Source: VSJD01 sp041653875
Lineage (GTDB): Bacteria > Verrucomicrobiota > Kiritimatiellia > JAAZAB01
Length of the DNA stretch: 64,000 bases
Assembly: GCA_041653875.1 (NCBI GenBank)
Contig: JBAZEM010000001.1
Coordinates: 186,001 to 250,000, forward strand
Reading direction: 5' to 3'
Shown: positions 49,401-58,137 of the stretch, piece by piece
Layout: each line of letters opens with the position of its first letter
How positions within the stretch are numbered: the first letter of the stretch is position 1
Program-made: the position numbers and the translations under genes
The notes under the pieces: model-generated
Database searches by the model: none
What the model was told of the DNA's origin: nothing
The model's input: only the letters and a program-made list of their open reading frames with translations

Positions 49401-51080
49401 TCAGAAGGCCGGATCGCGCAGGCGGCGATGCTCGATGGCCATGTCGAGGGTAATGGTCCGGATCGGGGCGGAGGTTGGGGCAAGCGCGAAGGATACGGAA
49501 GGATTGGGCCCGACGGCGTCAAAGGCCTTTACTTCCGGAACGTAGGTCATGTCCGCGCAGTGCGCCTTCGGCAAATTGGTTCCGCTAAAAACCTGTTGAT
49601 CGCCATCGGTATTGAAGGTCAGCATGAAATCCCGGTAACGCCCCAGGAGCCGCTTGGGAAAATCCACGCGCACCAAGGCGATATCGCGGGCGCCGCCGGT
49701 AGCGCAGGAAATCCGGATGCGATTTTTTTCCACGCTCTCCGCCCGGCTGATCGCCGCATAACGCCCCTGCGGTCCGTCCCAAAACACCGCGAAAACCAAG
49801 GGTTCTCCGTAGGTTTGGGCGAAAAGCACGATGGCCTGGACCATCAACGCGCCGGTCACCAACACCAGAGCCACAGCGTATTTCAATAACCGGCGCCGGC
49901 GGTTCGCGGCCCATCCCAGAAAGACTGCCATCGGAATGAGGCCGGCAAATAGATACCGGCCCTGGGGCTGGAAATCGTTGCACAGGCACATCCACACGTG
50001 CAGGCCTAAAATCGCCGCCAGGAAGGCGCCCAGCCATAGAGCGGCGGTCTGGGCGGGGCGGTCGTGCGTCAAGAGGAGTTCCAGCAGAAATAAAGCGCAG
50101 AGCGCGGGAATGATGACCTGAAGCACGGCATACACTTCCGGACGGAACCCGACGTCCAGATATCCGAACAAGCCGAAGAACGAAGCGAATGTGATTGTCG
50201 CGAATTTTTGTTGAACCAGCCAGAGGAGGGACGCGCGCGATATCCCGTGATTCACAGGAACAACGTCGCGTAAAATTCCTAATTGCGCCAAGCGCTCCTC
50301 GCCGAGGAGTAGGGGCATGGGTGTCCCGTAAAGCCAGTAATTGCGCGCATACCAGAATCCGGAAATAAGGATGGCGCCGCAGGCCGCCGCCAAGGCCACG
50401 CGGAACACGGTTGCCCATGTCAGGCGGCCGCGCCAAGCCAGATAGCAAAAGCCGGCCGCCAGGAAGGGGGCGTAGATGAAAAAATTATATTTGGCGGAAA
50501 AAAGCAGGCCTCCGGCCAAGCCGAGCATTATCAGGGCGGCATTGGACGGCGTTTTCCAGAAGCGCGCCAGGGCATACGCCAGCAGGGCGGCGATGCCCAA
50601 CGCATGGGCATCGGCATTTACATAACAAAAGCTGAACAGGACCTGGGGAATGAAAGCGAATGCCGCCGTGACGGTCGCCGACAAGAGCGGACGATCGATC
50701 AGGGTCCTGATGGCCAGGAAGAGGCCGTTGATGAAGATCAGGCCCCAGGCCAGCGAAGCCAGCCGGGCGCCCTGGTAGAACTCGAGGCCGAACAACGTGT
50801 GGCCGGCTTGCGCGGCGGCGGCCGCCGCCATATAGTTCAGCGCCGGCATCTGGTTATAGCTGGAAAGCGCGTGGCGAAACCGGTCCAAATCGTCCACGCC
50901 CCAGACCGGCAGGCGGTGATGGGCAAGCATGAACTCGACGCTGTATTTGAAATGCGTGTTTTCGTCGGGGGCATTGTTGTAGGGCACCAGAAAAAGCCAG
51001 GACAACCCGATGCTCAGGAAAAGCCCGTTCAGAATGAAGATCGGCCAGGAAGCATTGATCCATTTAGTGAATTGGCCCAT
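49401..51080 (-). CDS. Polytopic membrane protein, DUF2142/GT-C type
   Basis: A 559-residue membrane protein with about ten to eleven hydrophobic helices and a soluble C-terminal domain of about 120 residues. The first loop has PYNNAPDENTHFKYSVEFML, an acidic PDExxHF motif as in DUF2142 and GT-C glycosyltransferases that use lipid-linked sugars. QPQGRYLFAGLIPMAVFLGW near residue 385 is also typical of DUF2142. Last gene of the surface polysaccharide cluster on this strand. Substrate unknown. Confidence 0.82.
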   Translation of the reverse strand: MGQFTKWINASWPIFILNGLFLSIGLSWLFLVPYNNAPDENTHFKYSVEFMLAHHRLPVWGVDDLDRFRHALSSYNQMPALNYMAAAAAAQAGHTLFGLEFYQGARLASLAWGLIFINGLFLAIRTLIDRPLLSATVTAAFAFIPQVLFSFCYVNADAHALGIAALLAYALARFWKTPSNAALIMLGLAGGLLFSAKYNFFIYAPFLAAGFCYLAWRGRLTWATVFRVALAAACGAILISGFWYARNYWLYGTPMPLLLGEERLAQLGILRDVVPVNHGISRASLLWLVQQKFATITFASFFGLFGYLDVGFRPEVYAVLQVIIPALCALFLLELLLTHDRPAQTAALWLGAFLAAILGLHVWMCLCNDFQPQGRYLFAGLIPMAVFLGWAANRRRRLLKYAVALVLVTGALMVQAIVLFAQTYGEPLVFAVFWDGPQGRYAAISRAESVEKNRIRISCATGGARDIALVRVDFPKRLLGRYRDFMLTFNTDGDQQVFSGTNLPKAHCADMTYVPEVKAFDAVGPNPSVSFALAPTSAPIRTITLDMAIEHRRLRDPAF

Positions 51081-51113
51081 GACATTAGGCGTAACTACTC
51101 ATATCCTTTTTTT

Positions 51114-51233
51114 AACTACGAAACACGCGAAATACACGAAATCTGATTGAGATGCGTGAAGATTTGAGCGCCCGAAAATTCATTGCCTATTCCCGCTTTC
51201 GCGTTTTTAGCGTGTTTCGTAGTTGTTTTTTTC
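51114..51233. repeat. Inverted repeat of ACGAAA words
   Basis: AACTACGAAACACGCGAAAT (51114-) and the inverse CGCGTTTTTAGCGTGTTTCG...TAGTT (-51234) flank about 50 bp. Period is 9 rather than 7. It separates the DUF2142-like gene from wecE. Confidence 0.8.
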
Positions 51234-51257
51234 TGGAGCAAGATAGTTGTCGTTAGG

Positions 51258-52460
51258 TCAGATTGCCGGGCACTCGAGAATCGCGGCCACCACCTTGGCT
51301 TGGTCCGCCTCGCTCAGCCCTATATAAAATGGCAGGCGTACCAGGCGGTCGCTGACCGATTCCGTCACCGGGCACGCGCCCGGCCGGCCGCCGAATCGAC
51401 AGCCCATGACCGAGAGATGCAAAGGCAGGTAGTGGAAAACCGCCAGGATGCTCCTGGTTTTCAGACGATCGATCAGGGCCTGACGCGCGGCCAAGGACGG
51501 CATGAGCATGTAGAACATGTGATAAGGCTGTTCACAATGCGCCGGCACGCAAGGCAGGCTGACGGCGTGCCGCGCGGCCCAATCGCGCAAATGCGCGGCG
51601 TAAAACTCCCAGAGTCGCCGGCGTTGGGTTTGAATATGCTCGCGCGCCTCGAACTGGGCCAGCAGAAAAGCCGCCAGCAGGTCGGAGGGCAGGTAGCTGG
51701 AGCCCAGGTCCATCCAGGAGTATTTATCGGTTTGACCCCGGAATAACTGGCTGCGGTTCGTGCCTTTTTCCCTCAGGATTTCGGCCCGTTCGATGAAGCG
51801 CGGATCGTTGATCAGCAGGGCGCCGCCCTCGCCGCAGGTAAAGTTCTTGGTTTCATGAAAACTCTGGGCCGCCAGACAGCCGAAAGTTCCCAGCCAGCGG
51901 CCCCGGTAACGGCCCAAGAGGCCGTGGGCATTATCCTCCACCACGGGAATGCCATGCCGGCCGGCGATCTTCAGGATGGCGTCCATTTCACAGCCCACGC
52001 CGGCGTAATGCACCGGCACGATTGCCTTGGTGCGCGGCGTGATCAGGCGCTCCAGGCGGGATTCATCCAGGTTGAGCGTGTCCGGCCGGATATCGGCGAA
52101 CACCGGGCGCGCGCCGCGGAGCACAAAGGCGTTGACCGTGGAAACGAACGTGAAGGACGGCACGATCACTTCATCGCCCGGCTGGATATCGAGCAGGAGC
52201 GCCGCTATTTCCAGGGCGTGGGTGCAGGAGGTGGTCAGTAACGCCTTGGGTATGCCCAGCTCTTTTTCAAGATAAGCATGGCATTGGCGCGTAAAGATGC
52301 CATCGCCTGAAATCTGGCCGTTGGCGATGGCCCGCGCCATGTAAGCCTGTTCGTTGCCGACAAAGCCGGGACGATTGAAAGGAATGGCATAGCCCGGACG
52401 GGTCATTGCGGCCGGCGGCGTGCGCCGCGCCGATTTTGCGATTTTAGATTTGGGCGTCAT
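51258..52460 (-). CDS. wecE: DegT/DnrJ/EryC1 aminotransferase, WecE (RffA)-like
   Basis: A 400-residue PLP sugar aminotransferase. The PLP lysine lies in SFHETKNFTCGEGGAL; IPFNRPGFVGNEQAYMARAI at the N terminus and SCTHALEIAALLL, VPSFTFVSTVNAFVLRGARP fit WecE, which forms dTDP-4-amino-4,6-dideoxygalactose. The start at 52460 overlaps the stop of the radical SAM gene (ATGA). An acetyltransferase of the WecD/RffC type lies 3 kb upstream, supporting synthesis of dTDP-Fuc4NAc for a surface glycan. The dTDP-glucose genes are not in the window. Confidence 0.9.
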   Translation of the reverse strand: MTPKSKIAKSARRTPPAAMTRPGYAIPFNRPGFVGNEQAYMARAIANGQISGDGIFTRQCHAYLEKELGIPKALLTTSCTHALEIAALLLDIQPGDEVIVPSFTFVSTVNAFVLRGARPVFADIRPDTLNLDESRLERLITPRTKAIVPVHYAGVGCEMDAILKIAGRHGIPVVEDNAHGLLGRYRGRWLGTFGCLAAQSFHETKNFTCGEGGALLINDPRFIERAEILREKGTNRSQLFRGQTDKYSWMDLGSSYLPSDLLAAFLLAQFEAREHIQTQRRRLWEFYAAHLRDWAARHAVSLPCVPAHCEQPYHMFYMLMPSLAARQALIDRLKTRSILAVFHYLPLHLSVMGCRFGGRPGACPVTESVSDRLVRLPFYIGLSEADQAKVVAAILECPAI

Positions 52461-53884
52461 ACAGGATCGGGCGCCGGCTTTTCCGCGGCCATGGGCCGGG
52501 GCCGCGCGGCAAGGCGCAACCACTGCCGGCAATATTGCGCGATAATATTAATCAGCATCCGGGCAATGTCGCTGAGCATGGGATGGCGGCAAATGCCGAG
52601 CAGGTTCCGGCGGAATTGCAGGCGCCGCATTTTTTTGTAAAATCCGACGAATGCGTCGTGGGTCAACACCTCGGAAATCAGGATGAATTTGTCCGCCGGG
52701 CCGCAAATACAGGTGTTCAATTTGGTCCAGTCAAAAGATTCCTCCGCCACCAGGTTGCGGCCCTTGGCATATTCCCAGACCGGGGTGCCCGGGAACGGTG
52801 TCAGGATATTCACCTCCACAAGGTCCGGCTTGTTTTGCCGGATGAAATTGTAGGTGTTCATGATTTGAGCGCCGGTTTCGCGGGGCGCGCCGATAATGAA
52901 ATAGGCGTTAACCTTGAGCCCGTGCTCCCTGAGAATGCGGACCGCCTCCCGGTTTTGGGCGACGGTCACATTGTCGCCTTTCAAATAACGCAGGATTTGG
53001 TCGTCGCCGGATTCCAGCCCCATCGTGACGTATTTGACGCCCAGGCGCACCAGCAGGGCGGCTAAATTTCGATTTACGAGATTTGCTCGGCAATTACAAC
53101 TGAACCCGATGCGGTTGAGCAGCCCGCGCTTTTCCAGCAGGCGGATGAGCGTTTCGATGCGCTCGAGCCTGGCGATAAACAAGTCGTCATACAACGAAAT
53201 GAAGTTCACGCCGTATTGGCGCGCCAGCAGTTCGATCTCGGCGGCGATATAGTCGGCGGAGTGAAAGCGAACCTTGTCCCAAAACCGCGTGGAGGCGCAG
53301 AACGCGCACCGATAAGGGCAGCCGCGCGATGTGAAAATGGGGGTGTGCGTGTAAATCGGGAACAAACTGCGGTCGGGGAACGGCAGGGTGTCGAGGTCGG
53401 CCAGGCAGGGCCGGTCCGCGTTCTGAACGAATGTGGCGCCTTCCCAATAGGCGATGCCCGGAATCGTTTTTAGGGTTTGCCCATCCGTTTTGCCGCCCAT
53501 GACGGTCTGGACCAGTTCGGCGAAGGTTTGCTCGCCCTCGCCCAGGCAGGCGGCCAGGGCGCTTCGCGGCAGACAACGGGGCAGGACGGAAATGTGCGCG
53601 CCGCCCATGACGACGGGAATGCGGCGTCGTTCGAACTCTTCGGCATAGCGCAAGGCAATCGGCGTATTCTGGGAGACGAAACTGATGCCGGCCAGTTGGG
53701 GCTTGAACTGCTCCGCCGCCTGCGGGACGTTTTCTTCGATGACGCGGAACTCGAAGGGCGTGCCGGGTATGGCGCGGCGCACGCCGGCGGCCAGGTAGCC
53801 GAGCCCCAGCATTGCCTGCCGGCGTTCCATCCACGAATGCGTTCCGATCGCATTGACCAACAGAATTCGAAATGGCGTGGGCAT
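52457..53884 (-). CDS. B12-binding domain radical SAM protein
   Basis: A 475-residue protein: N-terminal cobalamin-binding-like domain (residues about 1-130, with VSQNTPIALRYAEEF and VVMGGAHISVLP), radical SAM core with TSRGCPYRCAFCASTRFW, the GEGEQTFAELV and LESGDDQILRYLKG motifs, and a C-terminal helical region. This is the family often found in polysaccharide, hopanoid or phosphonate clusters, catalysing methylations or ring changes. AGAGGAAC precedes ATG 53884. Coupled to wecE, which suggests it modifies the same sugar or lipid. Reaction unknown. Confidence 0.88.
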   Translation of the reverse strand: MPTPFRILLVNAIGTHSWMERRQAMLGLGYLAAGVRRAIPGTPFEFRVIEENVPQAAEQFKPQLAGISFVSQNTPIALRYAEEFERRRIPVVMGGAHISVLPRCLPRSALAACLGEGEQTFAELVQTVMGGKTDGQTLKTIPGIAYWEGATFVQNADRPCLADLDTLPFPDRSLFPIYTHTPIFTSRGCPYRCAFCASTRFWDKVRFHSADYIAAEIELLARQYGVNFISLYDDLFIARLERIETLIRLLEKRGLLNRIGFSCNCRANLVNRNLAALLVRLGVKYVTMGLESGDDQILRYLKGDNVTVAQNREAVRILREHGLKVNAYFIIGAPRETGAQIMNTYNFIRQNKPDLVEVNILTPFPGTPVWEYAKGRNLVAEESFDWTKLNTCICGPADKFILISEVLTHDAFVGFYKKMRRLQFRRNLLGICRHPMLSDIARMLINIIAQYCRQWLRLAARPRPMAAEKPAPDPV

Positions 53885-53950
53885 TGTTCCTCTGGATGTA
53901 ACTGGCGCACGGAGCCCGTGAAATTCGGTCACAGCGTAGTCTGTTTAAAT

Positions 53951-54062
53951 ATCGAACTTTGAAGCAAACGCCCAACATCCAACGCCAAACATCGAACATC
54001 GAATGCAAACGGAAGGGGCTTATACTTCGGTGTTGGGCGTTCGATGTTCGGTGTTCGATGTT
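53951..54062. repeat. Heptad inverted pair, GAACATC/CAACATC family
   Basis: Words CGCCCAACATCCAACGCCAA and ATCGAACATCGAATGCAAAC, a short core, then the inverse GTTGGGCGTTCGATGTTCGG. The GT2 gene (54020-55027) ends inside the second arm, so its last residues NTEHRTPNTEV are repeat-encoded. Confidence 0.85.
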
Positions 54063-55027
54063 TTCCCTTCTTGGCGCTCCGCCGTCTGGCGCACGACGTA
54101 GGTGGGGCGGTCCATGAGCCGGAAATGCATCCGGGCGATATATTCGCCGATAATCCCCAGGGCAAAAAGCTGGGCCCCGGCAAAGATGGTGATAATGGAA
54201 GCCAAAAATGGAAAGCCGGGCACGCTGTACCCATGAATCAGGTAGCGGCCGACCACGTAAACCAGGACGCCGCCCCCAAAGAGAGTGAAAAAGAACCCGA
54301 TCCAACTGGCCAATCGAAGCGGCAAGGTCGAGAAGCCGGTGATAACGTCGAAGCAATGCGCCAATAACCTGGCCAAGGAATAGCTGGAACGTCCGTGAAC
54401 GCGCGCATCGTGCCGGACCAGGACGGAGGTGAAGCGCAGCGTGCCCCAGGTCAACAAGACGTCGATGGATGCAAACGGGCCTTGAAACTCCGCGAAGGCA
54501 TCGCGCAATTGCGCGCGAAAGGCCCGAAATGCGCTGATTTGCGAGGCGTTGGCAATGCCCAGGGTGCGGAACATGATGAAGCGCAATGTTTGCGAGGCTA
54601 TGCGCCGGAAGAAACTGTGCTTTCCCTCGGCAGGCACGCCGTAAACCACGTCGAATCCTTCCGCCAGCTTGACGAGCAACTTTGGGATTTCTTCCGGCGG
54701 ATGCTGCAAGTCCGCATCCAGGGTGACAATCACGTCGAACCGTGCCGCGCGAATGCCGCAGAGCAAGGCGTTGTGTTGGCCGAAATTGCGCATCAGGTTG
54801 ATGCCCCGGATATGCGGATTGGCGCGGGCCAGTTCCGCGATCGAGGCCCAACAGCGGTCGGGACTGCCGTCGTTGACCAGGATGATCTCGAACTCGGACG
54901 GGCGCGCCTGCAATACGCCCCGCAGTCGTTCCACCAGCGGCCGCAGGGAGGACTCGGAGCGATATGCCGGAACCACCACGCTGACGGACGGGGTGGGGGC
55001 GGTCAAGTTGTTGTTAATTAAATGCAT
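54020..55027 (-). CDS. GT2 glycosyltransferase with two C-terminal membrane helices (ArnC/GtrB-like)
   Basis: A 335-residue transferase. The GT-A domain has SVSVVVPAYRSESSL, the nucleotide-binding VNDGSPD and the metal motif TLDADLQHPPEEIP; the two membrane helices are about residues 240-262 and 272-296 (PFLASIITIFAGAQLFALGI), followed by GEYIARMHFRLMDRPTYVV. Such enzymes move a sugar from a nucleotide donor to undecaprenyl phosphate. The final 15 residues come from a heptad repeat. A second, similar transferase lies at 57151-58137. Confidence 0.92.
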   Translation of the reverse strand: MHLINNNLTAPTPSVSVVVPAYRSESSLRPLVERLRGVLQARPSEFEIILVNDGSPDRCWASIAELARANPHIRGINLMRNFGQHNALLCGIRAARFDVIVTLDADLQHPPEEIPKLLVKLAEGFDVVYGVPAEGKHSFFRRIASQTLRFIMFRTLGIANASQISAFRAFRAQLRDAFAEFQGPFASIDVLLTWGTLRFTSVLVRHDARVHGRSSYSLARLLAHCFDVITGFSTLPLRLASWIGFFFTLFGGGVLVYVVGRYLIHGYSVPGFPFLASIITIFAGAQLFALGIIGEYIARMHFRLMDRPTYVVRQTAERQEGKTSNTEHRTPNTEV

Positions 55028-55038
55028 AGGAATTCAAT

Positions 55039-55169
55039 CTTGTGGCCGCGCCCGTGAGGGCGTGGATCTTGCCGGCCTGCCCACCATAGCCCCCTGGGCG
55101 ACGGCTGGAAGCCACGGCGTCACCCAGGCTTCGCTAAAAGCTATGCCGAGGCAAGCCGCCGCGGCTACA
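55039..55169. repeat. Degenerate GTAG-type palindrome
   Basis: CTTGTGGCCGCGCCCGTGAG to AGCCGCCGCGGCTACAT; the inner part has CCGGCCTGCCCACCATAGCC and CGACGGCTGG. More diverged than the others: one GTAG end reads GTGG. Confidence 0.6.
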
Positions 55170-55171
55170 TG

Positions 55172-55195
55172 AAAAAAGTTGCCGCTTTTGGCGGC
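55172..55195 (-). terminator. Rho-independent terminator after the acetyltransferase gene
   Basis: Minus strand GCCGCCAAAAGCGGC forms a 5-bp GC stem with a small loop, followed by AACTTTTTTC. Located about 35 bp after the stop at 55229. Confidence 0.7.
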
Positions 55196-55228
55196 TTCAT
55201 AAATTCGGGTTCCGATCCTTGCGATTCT

Positions 55229-55972
55229 TTATGCCGTAAACCATTTGTGATAATAGAGCTGGCAGGAGCGCGTAATAAAGCCATTGCGCTGCGCCATGCG
55301 CTGGGCGGGCACGTTACGACCCTGGGTCGCCAGCCAGACGCATTCGACGTTGCGGCGCACATACCAGTCCAACCCGGCGCGGAATAATTCCTGGCCTACC
55401 CCGGCTTTGCGCTCCGCCGCCCGCACCCCGGTCAGTTCATACTGAGCCTCCAACTTGCTTTTATCGAGCACGCCGGTGATGTAGCCGACGACATCATTGC
55501 CTTTTTGGGCCACCAGGGCAAGCTCCGCGCCGCCCTCCAGGCTTTTCTTGATCCAGACGGCGTAATAGGCCCGGCATTTTTCTTCCAAAAAATGTTCGTC
55601 GAAGTAATAACGCGAATCGACATAACTGGTGCGGGCAATGTCCTGACAGATGGGAACGTCTTCAGGTCTTGCGCAACGAATCGATATGCCCTCGGCGGCT
55701 CTCGGACGGGTATCGGGGTTCCAATTGCGCAAGGATCGTTCCATGTTCAGGCGGATTTCGACTAAGCGAAAGCCATTGCGCTCCGCCTGGCGGATGGTCT
55801 GGCGGTCGTCCGTCCGCGCCACAAAATACAGGCATTCGATTCGCTGGCGTTTGCACCAGTCGCCAATTGCCTCGACGATCCGGTTGTCCAAGGCGGGAAC
55901 CACCGCCCGGGCAATACGAAAACCGAAAAAATCGGTGTCCCATTGAAGAAACAGGCAAGGTTCACTCGTCAT
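55229..55972 (-). CDS. GNAT acetyltransferase, WecD/RffC-like
   Basis: A 247-residue protein. The N-terminal part starts LFLQWDTDFFGFRIARAVVP, the WDTDFFG motif seen in dTDP-fucosamine acetyltransferase (WecD/RffC). The C-terminal GNAT core has the acetyl-CoA loop VRAAERKAGVGQELFRAGLD and VWLATQGRNVPAQRMAQRNG. It probably N-acetylates the 4-amino sugar made by the WecE-like enzyme. The best Shine-Dalgarno match is 13 bp from the ATG, rather distant. A terminator follows. Confidence 0.85.
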   Translation of the reverse strand: MTSEPCLFLQWDTDFFGFRIARAVVPALDNRIVEAIGDWCKRQRIECLYFVARTDDRQTIRQAERNGFRLVEIRLNMERSLRNWNPDTRPRAAEGISIRCARPEDVPICQDIARTSYVDSRYYFDEHFLEEKCRAYYAVWIKKSLEGGAELALVAQKGNDVVGYITGVLDKSKLEAQYELTGVRAAERKAGVGQELFRAGLDWYVRRNVECVWLATQGRNVPAQRMAQRNGFITRSCQLYYHKWFTA

Positions 55973-56228
55973 TTTTGCTACACTGCTCCTGATAGAAAAC
56001 GCGATTTATTCTAACGCAAACGCGCCGTGGCGCAATCATAAACCTGTCTTGTGAATCGGCCCCAATGCGGGGCGATTATTGCTGTAGCCCGCCTGCAACG
56101 CTGTAGCACTGCGGGCAGGCCGTCGGACGTTGGTCCTTCGGCAACTTTACCGTTCTTACGAACGGCCGCTACACTGAGCTGGTGTAGTTGCGGTTCGATA
56201 GAACCGCTGTGCTTTGTTCGCGGCCCCT
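55973..56228. repeat. Spacer with GTAG repeats and nested small palindrome
   Basis: At 56082-56175, GCTGTAGCCCGCCTGCAACG ... TACGAACGGCCGCTACA is a hybrid: small palindrome (56088-56119), a CCGTCGGACG arm and an arm of the TACGAACGG type. At 56181-56208 follows a single GTAGTTGCGGTTCGATAGAA hairpin. No gene seen. Confidence 0.78.
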
Positions 56229-57071
56229 TTAATTGCGCGCCGCCATGGCAATGGTTGTGCCTGGAATCCAACAGGACAACCGCCCCCCCATCCTGGGCGG
56301 CATGCGTATCGCCAACTTGCGCGCAATGAGCGCCAACGGAAACGCATGTAAATAGGGGACGGCGCGAATGTCCTTGAATCCGGCCGATGCCAGCAGACGG
56401 TTAAGCGTGAGTCGGTCATAAAAGGCCACATGTTCCGGGATCTTGAACGACGCCCATTTCCGCCCCATCAACGGGAACCAGAGACTGCCGATATTGGGCG
56501 TGGCCACGGCCACCACGCCGCCCGCTTTTAATTTATCCCGGATGGCGCGCAACAACGGAACCGGCCGATAGACATGTTCAATGACATGCGCCAGGATGAT
56601 GCAATCATAGCGGTCTTCACGGGGCAGGCTCTCTATATCACCCTGATAGATTGTGGCGCCGTAGGTGGCGGCCTGCTTGACGGCCATGGGCGAGAAATCT
56701 GTGCCGACGCGTTGTTGGAAATACGGACGGGCCTCATCCAGCAGGTAACCATAACCGCAGCCGATCTCGAGCAGTGCGCCTTGCAGTGAAAAGCGGTCGT
56801 TCAGTTTTTTTAAAAACCGGCGAAAGGTCAAGCGCAAGGCCGGCTCCTGCGCGGCATACGAAGCATAGCCCTGTCCCTCAAAATAATCGCGGCGCGCATA
56901 GAGTGCGGCGGCGCTCGCGGGCGTCAGGCGCGTGGCGCAAAAATACAGGCCGCACTCCGCACAGTGCGCCAGTTTATAAGGCGCAAAGTCGAAGCGCGTG
57001 GGCCTGGCGTTGCCGGCGCCGCATAACGGGCAATCCGTCGTTTCCAGTTGGATGGTGTCGGGCAGATTCAT
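56229..57071 (-). CDS. SAM-dependent methyltransferase with N-terminal zinc ribbon
   Basis: A 280-residue class I methyltransferase. The N terminus has two cysteine pairs, CPLCGAG and HCAECGLYFC, forming a small zinc ribbon; the SAM motif I is LLEIGCGYGYLLDEA, motif II DCIILAHVIEHVYRP. EHVAFYDRLTLNRLLASAGF is common in methyltransferases of O-antigen clusters. I set the start at ATG 57071, where the conserved part begins; the longer frame reads through a CCCTCTCCC repeat. Likely methylates a sugar or polyprenyl-linked product. Confidence 0.86.
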   Translation of the reverse strand: MNLPDTIQLETTDCPLCGAGNARPTRFDFAPYKLAHCAECGLYFCATRLTPASAAALYARRDYFEGQGYASYAAQEPALRLTFRRFLKKLNDRFSLQGALLEIGCGYGYLLDEARPYFQQRVGTDFSPMAVKQAATYGATIYQGDIESLPREDRYDCIILAHVIEHVYRPVPLLRAIRDKLKAGGVVAVATPNIGSLWFPLMGRKWASFKIPEHVAFYDRLTLNRLLASAGFKDIRAVPYLHAFPLALIARKLAIRMPPRMGGRLSCWIPGTTIAMAARN

Positions 57072-57084
57072 GTATGGGGCTTTC

Positions 57085-57130
57085 GACGTGACTCCCTCTC
57101 CCAAGGGAGAGGGTTGGGGTGAGGGGGGAA
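57085..57130. repeat. CCCTCTCCC...GGGAGAGGG dispersed repeat
   Basis: ACTCCCTCTCCCAAGGGAGA then GGGTTGGGGTGAGGGG: a hairpin with flanking GGGTGAGGG, a type widespread in bacterial genomes. A diverged relative is at 20897-20972. Confidence 0.8.
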
Positions 57131-57150
57131 CACGACGGAGGTCCTTCGTA

Positions 57151-58137
57151 TTAAGTTTCCCCGCTTCGGGAATTGATTTTCCCCGCCGGGTCCGCGTCCC
57201 GCGGTCCCGTAACGGAACTGCGGCGCTGGTCGATGAGATAGCCGGGCCGGCGCTTGACTTCCTCGTAAATGCGGGCGACATAATTGCCCACGACGCCGAT
57301 GCTGAGCATAATGATGCTTCCGAGAATCAGGAGCAGTAAAATGACGGTGGCGAACCCATCGATGGCGTGGCCCATGATCTTGTCATAGAGCGTCTTCGTG
57401 CCCAGCACCATGCTGATGCCGAGCGTCAGGGCGCCCGCCCAGCCCACGACCTGCAAAGGCAACGAGGAGAATGACGAAATGATCGTCAACGAGTATTTGA
57501 TCAGGCGCAGGCGGGACCAGGCCGAGCCGCCGCCGCGCCGCTCCGGGACCTCGAACGGAATGCGCGCGGAGGGGAATTGCATCCATGTGATCAGGCCCCG
57601 GAAGACGCGCCCCCGTTCCGGCAATCGGCAATAGGCCTCCACGACCCTGCGATCCAGCAACTTGAAATCCGAATGATTCCGCAGATCGAATCCCGCCAGC
57701 CGGCTGAAAAGTGTGTAGAACCCGCCGGCCAAAAGGCCGGAGAGCCGGGATTCGCCGCCGCGGTCAACCTTATAAGCTTCCACGACATCGATCCCCTCGC
57801 CCCAAAGCTGGATCATGCGCGGCAACAAGGCCGGCGGGTGTTGCAGGTCGCTGTCCATGACGATTGCGGCGTCGCTCGATGTGTGATCCAGGCCCGCATG
57901 GATGGCCGCCTCTTTGCCGAAGTTCCGCGTCAGCGCCAGTATTTGAATGATCGGCTCGGTTTCCGCCAGGCGCTGCACGATGCGCACGGTGTCGTCGCGG
58001 GAGCCGTCATCCACCACGAGAATCCGGGCGTCAACCGCCGGGCTTAGCGACTTCACGGCTTCGACGATTTGGCGCATATTCGCGGCAATCGCCGCCGCTT
58101 CGTTCAACACCGGAATAACGATAGTTACGGATTTCAT
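57151..58137 (-). CDS. GT2 glycosyltransferase with C-terminal membrane helices (DPM1/GtrB-like)
   Basis: A 328-residue polyprenyl-phosphate glycosyltransferase. KSVTIVIPVLNEAAAI opens the GT-A fold; VVDDGSRDDTV and VMDSDLQHPPALLP are the nucleotide and metal motifs; membrane helices lie at about 225-250 and 262-287 (FATVILLLLILGSIIMLSIG), then NYVARIYEEVKRRPGYL. The ATG (58135-58137) is part of the terminal repeat of the RAYT unit, and AAGGGC inside that repeat, 9 bp upstream, serves as ribosome-binding site. Confidence 0.92.
   Translation of the reverse strand: MKSVTIVIPVLNEAAAIAANMRQIVEAVKSLSPAVDARILVVDDGSRDDTVRIVQRLAETEPIIQILALTRNFGKEAAIHAGLDHTSSDAAIVMDSDLQHPPALLPRMIQLWGEGIDVVEAYKVDRGGESRLSGLLAGGFYTLFSRLAGFDLRNHSDFKLLDRRVVEAYCRLPERGRVFRGLITWMQFPSARIPFEVPERRGGGSAWSRLRLIKYSLTIISSFSSLPLQVVGWAGALTLGISMVLGTKTLYDKIMGHAIDGFATVILLLLILGSIIMLSIGVVGNYVARIYEEVKRRPGYLIDQRRSSVTGPRDADPAGKINSRSGET

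Noticed and set aside
53187..54851. Minus-strand open frame of 554 codons overlapping the radical SAM and GT2 genes
   Set aside because: It overlaps two well-supported genes in another frame, crosses their boundary and a repeat, and shows no known motif.
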